The notes: generated from the sequence alone by a model not told the origin. 64,000 bases of DNA from Hygrophila difformis (GCA_030278955.1 JAOANR010000006.1:50744915-50808914); one strand, 5' to 3'; shown: positions 21,176-33,012, numbered from the stretch's first letter. Translations and numbers: made by a program.

Positions 21176-24100
21176 TGAAACTTTTGACAATTTCCGTCCA
21201 CGAGCATTTTCTAAAATATACCAGGTTAGATTTATTACATGAAAAGAGTTATGATTCATGGGAAAGGGTTTAGGGATATATATTAAGATTATTAGTCTTT
21301 TTATTACCCAAGTGTGGTGCTTTGGTTTCAAATGGCGCTGTGGTCCTCTCTGTCATGGAATGTTGACAAATCTCATGGCATAGCCGGGATAGGTTGACCT
21401 TCAGCCTGTCACACTGAGGATCCCCGGCAGATATGCCATGATACTTCTCATCAATTCTTGCCATAAGAGTTCCTGCCATGAAGCTTTTTGACAGATTCCC
21501 ACTACATGAGTATTTTCCGAAAAGTCATGATCCTGGTTTAGGTTTTATTTAATGAAATCAATTTATGATGGCGGGGTTGTGATTAGGGATATATTTATAA
21601 GTAGTCATGTTTTTATTGCTCGTGTTTAAGAAACTGTGCCCCCGAAAGCGCACGGTGTCAAAAATTGCAGTAATTTATAGTAAGACCGGATCGTTCACTG
21701 GAGGATGTGCGATAGAAGCAGGTCCCACGTCGTTTTACTAGATTTTCCATTCGTATTGCTCAATAGGTTTGAAAGATGATTAATATCTACTGACATGAAT
21801 TTAAACTAGATCTTGAAAGCAGTTAAACTAATCTACAAAGCAAATAAATCTATTCTAGAAAGCGGATAAAAATTATTCTAGGAATGCAGTAAACATTATC
21901 TACGAAAGCAGGGAAAAGGTGCATTGTGCCAACCGTGAAGTTGAATCACAATGTAGACAGAAGGGACATGAAGAAAAGAATGAAAATTGGACAAGAGTGA
22001 GATACAGCAATATTAAACTTCCATTTTTATACGCAGATCTTTGTTTGGGATAATTCTATCAGATAGCTGATTCTCATGCTCTCAATAATGCTTTCCCTTT
22101 AGCAGACAGGTACTCGCAATATGAGTTTACATGTTCTTAAGACCGCAAATTCTAAGATACCACAGATTTGTAACTGCCCTGGCCTGGGTGTGTTACTTCA
22201 TCTGTGGTGGAAAAGCAACACCCGACACATCATTTATTGAAATGCCAAGTACCACTATCATTCTCCCATGTCACACCCAAAGATTTGAATTAAGCCCTAA
22301 ACTATCCCTTAACTGTCAATCCTAGTAGCAGTTACACAACTCTCAATACAACCGAGTGACCTGTAATGAAAGCGGTTAAAAGAAAGCGGTAAAGAAAGCA
22401 TTTAAAACCTATCACTCGGAGGTTTTGAAAATCTGACCCTGGTAGTAAAAGACAGCTCCCCATCAGGATGAAGGAGTATGGATCAAGAATTCCCGGCTCT
22501 CAGTGAACCACTAGTGTGTTCACTTCCTTCCGGGTGATTATGAGATACAAACTAATGAAACGAACTAATAAATTAGTTCGTTCCGGATGCACTCACTCAG
22601 GACTCAAAAGTAGGCTTTGGCAGAAGAGGATAGCAGTTGAAAGAAAACTCAACCCTATCTTGGAAAATAACCAAGGCCTGGATGATGTTCCTCTAAGATT
22701 ATTTACTACACTGTATTTGAATCCAAGTGGACCCCATCTCGGTATAGCACTTAATCTTACATTTCCATCAACCAGCAATTATGGAAAATAATGGATTTGA
22801 AAATCATTCCCTGTCAGGTACTAGACTCTCAGTTAAAACACAGACCCTTTCAGTCTAGGCAAGACCTAATCGCTGAATCTGCTTCTAACTTCCCAAAATA
22901 CAACCCTTGATAGAATATGAATTAGTCATAACTGAAGAATTTGTCCCTTACTCAGATCCGGATTTTATAAAGAGGTTTTTGTTGGAAATTTATAAAGCAA
23001 TATCTGTTTAAGATCTAGACTTCTATTGTCCAAGGGAAGGATCCCAAAATAAGTACAGACCACAATAGTATATAATATTATCATGCATAAAGATATATGG
23101 AAGTGTAAAATTAATTGACCCAAAATATAGATGCGGGTCTAGACAGAAGGTGAAACACAGAATGAAGTGGTCAAGGGACCGAAGTAATGGCAGAATAATC
23201 AGGTGGACTGTAAACATCTACTGTCCAATTTCCCAATCACTCGGATGGAGCGAATTTAGACAGCTTACACCCTATAATGGTGGTGTCAACACCAGTTGGG
23301 CCTCCACTGTCTGTGAATTCGGATAAAAACCTACATGCTTACCTTCTATAATGATCATCAGTTGGCATTGACTGATGCCAACTGACTCCCAGTACGGATT
23401 GGAATTCAGGTTTGGAAATTAAGATAAGAAAAATGAAACTGTATCTGGATGGAAGTCAGCCGAGCAGCTATTATAACCCCGGATGGGCGAACCGCCAAGG
23501 CTTCCACTGACAGCCATCCAGACCAGGCAAAATAACAATTAGTAACTAATACCCAGAATACGAGCTAGTTATCCATGAGGGAGTACCCGCCAACATTAGT
23601 CTGATGTATTCTTTACTAATGGTTCCACACAACACACAAAGACAAAATAAATAAGAAATAAAAGAAGATTCCTTGTATGAGAGACATTGGTTTCTCATGC
23701 AAGGTTGTGGATTGGGTCCACATGTGATGGTCTTAAATAATCCTTCCTACCATAATTAATTACAGTCCAGATTATCTGTTTAAGCCATCAAGATTTTGTT
23801 TATACAAGAATGTTTTAATGGCAATTGAACAAAGGTCCTTTAATCATGATGATTGTCGATGTTTGATTATTACTAATCTCAATCCTTAATCATTAATGAG
23901 TCAAGGGTTCAATTAATTAAGTGATGCAAATGGAGAATCAAAATTTGGGCAGCATAACACCCTATATTGCAATTCCAGAATGTTACATCCTAACCCGTGG
24001 GGTTATGATGTGAGTGTTGCAATATAAAATAGGAAGAGAATGAAGGTTGTTTGAGATTAAATAGAGGGAGAGGAACCCTTGTCGCGATATCATAAATTTT

Positions 24101-25893
24101 GTCGCGGACCGAGGTCCGCGACATGGACATCCCGACAGATTTTTAGAATTTTTGGCAGCATAACGCCTCTTTGTCGCTATGCAAGATTTTGTCGCGGAAC
24201 GTGGTTCCGCGACAAGGGTGACATCGCGACAAAGTGTTTTCAGAAAATTCCTAAAGCATTTGAACCTTTGTCGCTATGCATGGAAATTTTGTCGCGGAAC
24301 GTGGTTCCGCGACAAGGTGTTCCGCGACAAAGTGTTCAAAGATCAAGGAACATGGCATAATTTTTCTGTCTCAGAATGGGATTTTGTCGCGGAACGTGGC
24401 TCCGCGACAAGATGATTCCGCGACAAAAAGCCATGAAGACAAAATGCAAGAGTTTGGCTCCTTTGTCGCTATGCATGGACAGTTTTGTCGCGGAACGTGG
24501 CTCCGCGACAAGGTATTCCGCGACAAAGGGTTTTAAATTATGGAGACAAGTGTCTTGAAACACCTTGGTCGCGGAACAGCCATTCTGTCGCGGAACGTGG
24601 TTCCGCGCCAGAAGGCGGTTGGCGCCCAGGGTGGTTCAGGACAAAAGTCAGAAAAAGCAGAAATGAACAGTGGCATGCAAACAGCGTTATCTCACCCTAT
24701 TTCAGATCAAAAAGCTATTCTAAGCTAAAAATAAGCAAGAAGCATTCAAAATAAAGAAGAACATGCTTAAACAAAAATAACAAGGATGGGCAGAATATTA
24801 AAATAAAGCAGGAGTCCTAATCTAGGGTTTGATCACACATCCACACAACATTATCCATAAAATGCTAACAGTAAACATAAATAGGCATAATGGGGGTCAA
24901 GAGACCCCAAAACGAAAAAGAAAGCTTAAATCCATGGGGTGTGAGACCCATTTCATGATTTGGGACACAAATGATGAATGTTTTCCCATATTATTGAAGA
25001 GGTATTGTTAATACCCATGATTTGGGTATTACAAACCCTAAAACAAAAGTTTAGAAACCAAAACATGGTATAAAAATGGCTATCTAAGCAACTGTGAACA
25101 GTAAAAACACTAAACTAAGCTAAACTAAGAGCAAAAATTAAATAATACATGAAAATAAACCTAAACTACTCTACCTAAGGAAGAACTCCTAAGCTTGCCT
25201 GCAAGAGCTTTACAACAATTTCAATCTCTCTACTAGCCAACCCTTAGCTCATGGGAGACACCTCATATTTATAGAAGTGTAACCCTAAGCCCATGGGCCT
25301 TGATTCTAGCCCATTGTGTCTTAAGACATCACACACATCACAGCTTTGTCTCGGAGCATCAAGTTGGTCGCGGAACACGCTGCATGTGGCAAGGCTTCTC
25401 GACTGGGTCTTGTGTCTCTATTTGTGCATCTTGGTCGCGGAACATGCCTTTGTCGCGGAGCATGCCATCGCGACAAAGGTCATCGCGCCAAGGGGCTTGG
25501 CTGGTCTCCCCTTCATTTGGGCCACTTGGTCGCGGAACATGCCTTTGTCGCGGAACACTGCATCGCGCCAAGGGGCTTCCGCGACAAAGGTCTTCCTGGG
25601 CCTGCTGGATTGGGCCAGATGGGCCGAAAATATTCTTTTTGTGGGCTTTTCTATCTTTTTCCCATCTTTTTGTTTCCTTTTCTTTTTCTCATGTTTTTGG
25701 ATTTTTCTAACATAAATATGTAATAAAATTACATATTTATGTCTTTTTCACACCAGCTTATTATTTTTACAATTATGCATAAATCAGTCCAATTCGACTG
25801 CTTTCTTACTTAATGTAAGACCGGAATGCGATCAAATGCCCGTTTAAGACACGGAAATGGATTGAAAATAATGGTCATTTTTGGCCATTATCA
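21176..25893 (-). repeat. Athila 5' LTR (right copy), 4718 bp
   Basis: The LTR that would drive transcription of the element. Same content as the left copy at offset 15179: palindromic arrays at 25344-25589 and 24078-24609, TATA box at 25265-25274. About 26 substitutions and no indels separate the two by eye. Confidence 0.95.
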
Positions 25894-26042
25894 GGTAATG
25901 ATTCCATAGCTTCGCTAGGGAAAACTCCTGGTTTTTCCGTGCAAATACCTGATCCTGAATCAATATAAGCTGCAAAATATTCTGACTTATATTGTTCTTA
26001 TATTATTCCTACAGAGATATAAATGGAAAATGGACTTGTCAT
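25894..26042 (-). pseudogene. Caulimovirid protease N-terminal part (start of pol ORF)
   Basis: On the minus strand a pol-frame ATG at 26042 overlaps the stop of the movement-protein ORF as ATGA. About 15 codons later there is a TAA, and then a frame with the catalytic IDSGSGIC motif (DSG-type aspartic protease active site). It runs straight into the Athila border at 25894. The rest of the protease is at 5840-5996. Protease frees the coat and RT proteins from the precursor. Confidence 0.7.
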
Positions 26043-27286
26043 TCAATTCTGATGGTGTGACCCTTCAGATTAAATTCTATACCATTATCCTTTCTTACCC
26101 ATGGTTTATGATTTTCGAGAAAACTTAATCCCAAAATCATAACCCCATTGTCTTTTCTGGCGGTGCCTAAGACTCTGATCTCGTGTCCTGCAATTTCAAT
26201 TGTCCCTTCATAGGTTCCAATTGATGGTTGCTGCAAGTAGTATAAGTCATCACATGGAAAACGGTTAATCTTTTCAGTGATGTCAAATATTACTCGTATT
26301 TCTTTCCATCCTTTAGGGCATTTAATTTTTATATTATCTACCCCGATGGATTGAGGAGTTAGATCTTTGATGAACTCCTTTCCTTTATATGCCATAATTC
26401 TGTCTTCCGAAAAAGACATTCGGCTTGCATACTCAATTCTAGCACTCGTTGATCTGTCTAGAATTGGATGATCTCTTATCTGTATGTCTACTCCTCCTAA
26501 CCTTGGAATCTGGGTAGGATTTGGAATCTTGACTTTAGCAAATTCCTTGAAAATTCTAGGAATTTCTGTATATTCTTTCCTGAGAAATAAGTTAGAATGA
26601 TGACTATTGGAAAGTGCATAAGAGATTCTATAAGTTATAGAATATGGCCTGTTCCCCTCTTTCATCGGATCTTTTCTTTTGAAATCCTGATGAAGGGTTA
26701 GAACTCTGCTAAAATCTTGGTCAGCTATGTTATAGGAAATTCTGGGATGTATGTCAAACATCAATTTCCCAGCATATAAATTTCCTACCATAGTACCAAG
26801 AAGACCATCTCTAAGGTTATTGATTCTTCTATCAGTGACCGATAGATGTAATTCAGAATCAATGCGTTCTTTGAAGGTTGCCTTAATTACTACTTTGATG
26901 GCTCCTATGTGGATTCATTTCATAGTAATGGCAATTTCCTCCTTCATTCTACTTAATTCCTCAAGAATTTCTTCTTTAGGAATTAATTGCATATCCATAA
27001 CATTACAAGTAAGTTCCATAGGAATTGAAAACTCACCTGTACTTACCTTGTAGGTGATGTTATGTCTTCTCTGGTTAAGTCCTATCTGGTTAAGAACTCG
27101 TCCAATCCCGTCAATTCCGAATCCGTCATATGGGCTGAGGTTGGAATCTTGTCGCATTATTCTTTCCATGGTTCGATTCGATATCGTCATCCTTGAAAAG
27201 AATCCAGACAGGTTTTCAGTGATCTGAATCTTGTCCTCTTCAGTCACACTCGGTTGAAGATCCATCTGAATATGAGTCCGAGTCAC
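26039..27286 (-). pseudogene. Caulimovirid movement protein (30K superfamily)
   Basis: Two blocks in one frame, 27286-26915 and 26912-26039, separated by a single TGA at 26915-26917. The second block has features of caulimovirid movement proteins: a TDRRINN segment, GNLYAGKLMFDIHP, and ISYALSNSHHSN near the middle. These proteins form tubules through plasmodesmata for cell-to-cell spread. The start overlaps the end of the capsid ORF by about 20-45 bases, depending on which of two nearby ATGs is used. The end (GAATGA) overlaps the pol ATG. One stop codon makes this copy defective. Confidence 0.75.
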
Positions 27287-28687
27287 TTCTTAATTCTTCC
27301 TCATAGATGCTTTCATCCGAGGGGATGTCTTCAAACTGATAGACTGGTACCAGCTTTCCATGGTAGACCGCTTCCAGGATGTCCTCCGTGGCTTCGTACA
27401 TTCGTATCTCACGATTCTGGGGGCAATCGGGTGAGATATGACCTCTGGCTCCACACTTCCAACAGTTGCAGTCCTTGAAACTTTCGTTGGCTCGGGTATG
27501 GGCTCGTCTGAACGTTCTCTTGAATGTCGTTCTCCCCGTGCTCATTGCTGCTGAGCTAGTTGAGCCTTAGGACGAACACTTCGTCGTTCCCGTTCTTTGT
27601 CCAGTTTTGAATGTTCTGGCCTTGGTCTTGGACCACCATGCTCTTCTTCTTCGGAATGGAGGTCTTCTGAAACTCTTACTGTATAAGCCTCGACTCTTCT
27701 TCTTTCTTCTCTTTTCTTCTGATTCTCCTATAATTATTGGAAAATCGTTATTTTCACAGCAAAGAGGGGTTCTTTTTATTTTACCTCTTAGTTTCTTGAT
27801 GTTCTTTTGGGTTGCTGCCTGTTGACACCATTCTCTGAGCTTATCCTTTAAGAAGGACATTCTTCGGGCTATTGAATCTACTGTACCAGGGGTACTGTGT
27901 ACGATTCGATCAACATCTCTCGCCATGGGCTGCAGATCTTTGCAAAGAACATGGGACATGCTACTTCGGCTGTCATCTTACTCTGAAAATAGTATTTACG
28001 AAACCAGTAGATATATTCGTCTACTGCTCAAATACTTCTTAACTCCATACCCAATAGTGCTTGGGTATAGACCTTGATTTTTTCGGTTTTCTGTTCTTCA
28101 AAATAACCATCTCCTACAAAATGGGTTTTGAATAAGAGGCCAAATCTTTCGCAGATTGTGCTTTTGCATTCTCCTTCGAGTATTTGCTCCTTTAAAGCCG
28201 CCGTGGAGTTTTTCCAGCCCAGCTTTGCCGATCCTTTGAGACTTAGCTCTTTTAATCTGACAAAGTTTTCTTTATCGAGATCCAGGGTGGTTGCTGCAAT
28301 CTTCATTGAAGCTACCCATTCGTCGATCAAATCATCGATGTTTCGGAAGTCGATAACATCGAGGTTCAGTGTTATGCCATATGGATTTAATGGTTGTAAC
28401 ATCGTCTTGGCCCACGGTGTGGATTCTGGTGCTCTACTTGGGTTCCGTCCTGGGTTTCGTCTTGTATTGAGATGCACCTCAAGATATCTGTTCATGTGGA
28501 AGTCTGTGCTTTCCCTCATTGGGACATCAAGCGGTCCATCGTGGGTTACGTTGGATCCTGATTCTTCCGCATAACCCAATTGAAGAACATCATTGGATTT
28601 TATATTAACTAGATCCATAATCCCAAGTTGGGAAAATGATTCTGCTAATTCTTGTAGATCTGATAGATCTGTCCTAGAAACACTCAT
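27240..28687 (-). pseudogene. Caulimovirid capsid protein, broken
   Basis: Starts at 28687, where its ATG overlaps the stop of the upstream ORF as ATGA. Blocks at 28687-28028, 27959-27567 and 27545-27240 are separated by an in-frame TGA, a frameshift near 27950 and an in-frame TAA. The middle block is rich in Lys/Arg, and the last block carries the zinc knuckle CWKCGARGHISPDC (CX2CX4HX4C) followed by a very acidic Ser/Asp tail. A basic region plus CCHC knuckle plus acidic end is the classic caulimovirid coat-protein layout. Confidence 0.75.
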
Positions 28688-29073
28688 TCGACTGTTTTTA
28701 GGAGATCGATCATAAGCTCTTCTTGTAATTTCTGCTTTGGAACCATAGTTGCTTTACCTTTTTGATGTAAAGCTTGTACGGGTCCGAATGCATCTCTAAT
28801 ATTGGCTTGGTTATTCTTGGAAGATCCAGGAATATCCTTTTGCCTTTTCTTGATATCTGAAATATTAAATTTCAGATTTAAAATCTCTTTCTTTAGATCT
28901 TGAAATAATTTCAATATTTCTTCTGTTGATTGATTCAAGTCATCTATTTTTCCAGGTAAAATTAATACCCGGTCACCATAATCTTGAACCGTCTTTTGGA
29001 TTTCTCTTAAGTCTTGTGAGAACTTAGAGCTATCCGGATCAATTTCTTTCCAGTCAATTCCTCTCATTTTCAT
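28684..29073 (-). pseudogene. Caulimovirid virion-associated-protein-like ORF, 129 aa
   Basis: An intact 129-residue frame, the first ORF after the primer site. It has a long heptad-like segment (IDDLNQSTEEILKLFQDLKK and on) predicted to form a coiled coil, and a basic C-terminal half. Length, coiled coil and position suggest the virion-associated protein. That protein anchors to the capsid and helps movement and vector transmission in related viruses. It is the only viral ORF here without a visible lesion. It is labelled pseudogene because the genome around it is dead. Confidence 0.5.
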
Positions 29074-29274
29074 GAAAGAAATTACTTTTAATTAAATCTT
29101 GTCTTATAGACAAATTCAAGAATTTCCTCTGAAAATTTCTATTTTTTATTTCCAAAATTTGGAAATAACTCGTTGGTTTCAAATTAAATGAATACATTAA
29201 ATGATTAGATCTTCACCATTAAGAGATAAAATATTATAAATAATAAAATTAATATGTTCTTCAATAAAATCTAG

Positions 29275-29286
29275 GCTCTGATACCA
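29275..29286 (-). promoter_or_regulatory. Caulimovirid primer-binding site (tRNA-Met)
   Basis: Minus-strand TGGTATCAGAGC, complementary to the 3' end of initiator tRNA-Met. By convention it is position 1 of caulimovirid genomes. It lies about 200 bases upstream of the first viral ORF. Confidence 0.85.
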
Positions 29287-29289
29287 ATT

Positions 29290-29760
29290 TTCATGCGGAT
29301 CCGAAGTCATATGGACAATAAAATTATTTAAGTTTTGAAAGAGTACCTTTTTGTACCAAGTCAAATCTTCCTAGGGCCTTAATGAAAGATTTTAAAAGTT
29401 TGGGGTTAAATATAAAAGTGGGGATGTCCACTAGCCCATTTTAATAATACAAAAGGACTATTTTGGCCATTTTATGCATTTGTAGAGGTCCATTTGGGTA
29501 TTTTGAAACATAAAGGACTATTTTTAGTTTTTTTAGCAAAGATAAAGGACCATTTTGGCCTTTATTCCATTAAGTATATAGTAGGTCCTGCGAGAGATTC
29601 AAACTCCCGCCGCTTGTTTTATGCCCGTTGAATACCAACTGTTTTTATCAAGTAACACTCACATATGGGAACAAAAATCTGGAATTTTATAAAAGGAAGG
29701 AGCGTAGATTCAACACATGGCATCACTTATACCGATATTGCTATCACTGATGTGCACTTA
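29290..29760. other. AT-rich intergenic
   Basis: No gene seen. It contains several loosely repeated phrases of the type 'aaggaccattttggcc'. Confidence 0.5.
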
Positions 29761-29770
29761 AAATCACATA

Positions 29771-29927
29771 AGGGATGAAGACTTGTCCAAGCAGCCAAAT
29801 CTATGCCTTCCAACCTTATGGTTGGGGTTCGATTCCCCACGCGCCCCCTATCCCTCCCCTTTATCCCTTTGTAATTTGTGTGGCATGAACTCCCATCACC
29901 CTTTATCTGGCTTCGGCTCCTCCAAAA
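29771..29927 (+). mobile_element. tRNA-derived SINE
   Basis: Contains a pol III B box GGTTCGATTCC near 29827 and a degenerate A-box region upstream, with the TTTGTAATTTGTG...GGCATGAACTCCCATCACC body shared with the SINE at 44755-44897. It is flanked by a 10 bp direct repeat AAATCACATA at 29761-29770 and 29928-29937 and ends in an A-rich tail. Confidence 0.75.
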
Positions 29928-29937
29928 AAATCACATA

Positions 29938-30855
29938 TAGGGTGGGGTTTGTTCATACATTGGAATTTATTCCTTTAGTTTTTTCATGTACAACGGCATG
30001 CATCTTCATGTCAACATGTGATCATTTCAACATAGGAATAAATACTCAAATAGTTCTGTAAGTTTCACTATTATTCAATTTGGTTCATAAACTATTTGAA
30101 TAAAAGTGAATAATTTAAATGTTTAGGGGTCTAAAATTGAATATTCAATGCATTTCGGACTATTTCGGCTAAAATATGAAAGTTATAGGATCATTTGGGA
30201 TAATCAAATACATTATGGATCAAATTGAATAATAGAGAAACTTATAGGATTATTTGAGTATTTATTCCTTTCAACATATTTTCCTCCCATTAAATATTAC
30301 GTGTTTTTTTTGGTGGCACTCACCCTTTCATACGAGAACAAATTACTAGAATTTTTTCCCAAATTCTGTCGCGCACATCACTTATACATATTTCGCCATC
30401 ACTTAAGCCCACTTAAACATCACATATAGTTATATGTATTTTTTTCCCACGGACTTGGCAACTACGATGGCAACCTTATTATGGGGTGTAATATGTGATG
30501 TCTAGTGATGCATGTAATGGAAGTACATTGTTCGTGGTTGCTTATAAACTATAGGGTGGCATTTAAGTGAACATGAAACCAATTATTTTAAGTTCTCATA
30601 AGTGAATCGAAATGCAATGTTTACACGACATAGATCCATAGAGGATATACTCAAACATATTCGCTTAAAACAATGAAAAATAGTAAATTAATTATGATAT
30701 GTTGGTCATCATAGAATATACTTGAAAAACCATGCACTAGTATAAAACCATCACATGAAATACATTAGGTATCACATAATCACACGCAGAAATCACATAA
30801 AATTGTCCATACATCATCTTACCCAGATCTAATTCACTGTTTATGTCCATGCTAC
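29938..30855. other. AT-rich intergenic
   Basis: Between 30050 and 30270 there are imperfect inverted and direct copies of 'attatttgagtatttattc' and 'aaactttataggattatttga', suggesting an old foldback element. No gene found. Confidence 0.4.
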
Positions 30856-31310
30856 CCTGGATAATGGTTTTGTCTTTCTCCTTCCTCGTCTCATCCTTTT
30901 TCCGAACTAAAATCCCTCTGCCATGAGCGAATTTGTAGTAGACCGTATAAGCATCGTGGGCTATTGTGAATTCTGCACCCTCAAATTGTCTGATATCTAT
31001 GAAAACAATCAGGTACGTATCAGCGTATCATTTTTACACCCTGCACACTCCCACACACGCTGTAAAAGATGGAATAGTGTATCTAAATCGAATAAATACC
31101 TGTATAAATGGAGTTGAGCACGAAATCCATACACGGGCTATCAGCGATATGTGGTAAATCAGCTAAGTCCGATGGCCCATCATTCGCGCCTTCTCCATCT
31201 AGTTGCGTGATGTTTAGATCCATCGGATTTCCATCATTCCCATCATATATGTCCAGAGATATGATGTTTAAATCTACAAGTACGCAATCCATATATTTGT
31301 TGGTGGTCAT
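30856..31310 (-). pseudogene. FAR1/FHY3-family gene fragment, first two exons
   Basis: Exon 1 (31310-31100) starts at an ATG and encodes about 70 residues rich in Asp and Asn. It ends at CAG|GTATTT. Exon 2 (30996-30856) follows a TTTTCATAG acceptor and joins in phase to give DIRQFEGAEFTIAHDAYTVY then YKFAHGRGILVRKKDE. This is the start of the FAR1 DNA-binding domain, matching the family pattern of F-x-S/A-x-x-DAY-x-FY and YA...GF-x-VRK. A possible donor (CCAGG|GTAGC) follows. The zinc-binding Cys/His part, the MULE-transposase domain and the SWIM motif are not found downstream. It is a truncated copy or a captured fragment. FAR1 proteins are light-signalling transcription factors derived from MULE transposases. 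Confidence 0.6.
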
Positions 31311-32640
31311 TGGAGATGTGAGGAAGAAGACAGAAGTGTATTCAAGTTGATTTGAATTGGAAAATCCCTTTATGCCGTTTTAGGGTAGTTGTTGTTTAGG
31401 GGAGCAGTTCGTATACAGAATCTGCAGAGCAGATATGATGGCCAGAGCCTATCCTGTGATGCCAAGATGAATTAGTGTACGGATATTATTTTTATTGGAA
31501 GTTGCCTATATTTTTTAAAGCAGTTATGATTTTACTTTTAAATTTAATTTTCAATATTCAATCCCCGTAAACTAGCCGGCCCAAAATCGAGTCATTTTCA
31601 TCTTCCTTCCCACCCAACATTGCACCCAAACTCAATAATTCCCTCTTTGTAAATCCTCCGGTCAGTCCCTCCATCGTCGTTTCGCTTGTGGTACCATTGC
31701 GCTGCCGCACATTCATCAAATTGAACCATTGCAATCCTGACTTTGATTCGTAGGTGTTGTTTAAGGCCGCACAAAGATTCAATTTTTCCTTCTCCCACAA
31801 GACTTCGAAAAGTTCCAATAGTAATGAACTTTCCAATTCCCTTTTTTCTTTTTTCCTTTTGCCTTATTTCTTTTTGTAAGTATATGTGAATGGTGCTGTT
31901 GTGATGTGTAAGCCTTGTAAAGTGGTGTGTAGGCTTGTAAAGTGATGAAGTTTAGGCCTTTGTAAAGTTATATATAGGGCTTATAAAGTGATGTGTAGGT
32001 ATTGTAAAGTAATGTGTAGATCTTATAAAGTGGTGTGTAGGCGGTAGATTTTTTTTTTTAAAGATTTTTTTGTTCATAACTTCCATCCATCACTTTTTCA
32101 TATTCACACATAAGGCTGGACAATTTCGCCGAAAACTCGGTATACCGATCGTACCATACCAAAAAATGCCAAAATTTATGGTATACTGAAATTTTTGGTA
32201 CGGTATAGTGATGTTCCAAATTTTTTTGGTATGGTATTGGTATCAAAATATAAGATATTCGGTATACCGAAAATACCAAAATACCAATATATATTTTAAA
32301 TTATATAGTTATATATTTTTAAAATAAAAATATATTAAATTACATATTTATTACTAAACCCAAAAAAATTCTAGTTAAGCCCCAATCCACCCAATTTCAA
32401 AAAGTCTACAATTAAATTTCTATTTGTTAGCAAACCCTAATTCAAAATTTCAATTCTATTCTTCTTTCTACTCTTCAATCCTCACGGTCAATGTGAGTGG
32501 TTGATTTTATTTATGCTAGAAGAGATTATGAATATCATCTAAAGTTCATTTAAAACCTTATTAATATTTTTTTTTATGTGAATTACATTATTTTGGAAAT
32601 TATTATTATTGCACTTAAGTTGAAACTATTATATGAAAAT
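31311..32640. other. Intergenic with short tandem and palindromic repeats
   Basis: 31900-32045 has about six imperfect units of 'cttgtaaagtgatgtgtagg' (about 24 bases). 32110-32290 has many GGTATAC/GGTATAG words in both orientations, a pattern often found near the ends of plant hAT-type elements. A 92-residue minus-strand frame at 31836-31558 has no recognisable domain. From 32400 to 32490 the plus strand looks like a 5' leader with a possible donor GTGAGTGG. Confidence 0.45.
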
Positions 32641-32652
32641 TTTCGTTCAACA

Positions 32653-33012
32653 GAACATCACCATTGAGGAGGGAGACTCTCGATCTTCGATTTACAAGAA
32701 CACCGTGTTGCAGATGCGGTGAAAGGGCCGAAATAATGGGAACGAAGGTAAATTCTTGTCGTTTTTTGGGTGGGTAACCCGACGAGAAGTCGATGGGAAC
32801 AGAGTGGAGATGATGTTCGACATCGGAGTGAAGCTTTGGAGTATGCGAATGGGAATGAGACAGAACCGGTTAGCTTTACATAGAATAATGCTGGTTTGGT
32901 AGAGACTCCACAGATTGATAGAGATGATGGAGGCAGGGGTTGGAAGTTGGCATTTTATGTTGTATTAATTGCACTTTGTTTTGTTGTAGTATGGAATGAA
33001 TTGAAAGACTTG
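32653..33012 (+). pseudogene. Possible GRF-type zinc-finger gene remnant
   Basis: After an acceptor-like TTTTCGTTCAACAG the plus strand encodes PCCRCGERAEIMGTK, then a canonical donor AAG|GTAAAT. This resembles the first half of the plant GRF zinc finger (CxCG...R...). About 200 bases on, after stops, there is a hydrophobic stretch WKLAFYVVLIALCFVVVWNE like the C-terminal membrane segment found in many such small plant proteins. The frame is broken and the second half of the finger is missing, so this is a weak call. Confidence 0.3.

Larger units (their letters stand above)
5997..25893 (-). mobile_element. Athila-type Ty3/Gypsy retrotransposon, complete, 19.9 kb
   Basis: Full-length element read on the minus strand: 5' LTR 21176-25893, tRNA-Asp-type primer site 21158-21175, gag, protease, RT, RNase H, integrase, a long 3' non-coding region with an F-box ORF, PPT at about 10715, 3' LTR 5997-10714. 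Both LTRs are 4718 bp with no length difference, and I count about 26 substitutions between them (about 0.55%), so the insertion is recent. A perfect 5 bp GGTAA duplication flanks it. Integrase lacks a chromodomain, gag has the long Pro/Gln/Asn-rich tail and the primer site is Asp-type, all fitting Athila. Pol carries a stop and two frameshifts, so movement probably depended on proteins supplied in trans. Confidence 0.93.
25894..29288 (-). mobile_element. Endogenous caulimovirid, 5' half
   Basis: Right-hand part of the same integrated pararetrovirus, running on the minus strand from the tRNA-Met primer site (29275-29286) through the virion-associated-like ORF, capsid and movement protein to the N-terminal half of the protease at the Athila border. 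GGTAA at 25894-25898 is the second target duplication. ORF order (VAP-like, capsid, movement, protease-RT, last ORF) and the separate ORFs suggest a caulimovirid outside the badna/tungro group. I cannot fix the genus. Confidence 0.85.

Noticed and set aside
31558..31836. 92-residue minus-strand frame
   Set aside because: Reads like a protein in composition but no recognisable domain, splice context or duplicate. Not enough to call a gene.
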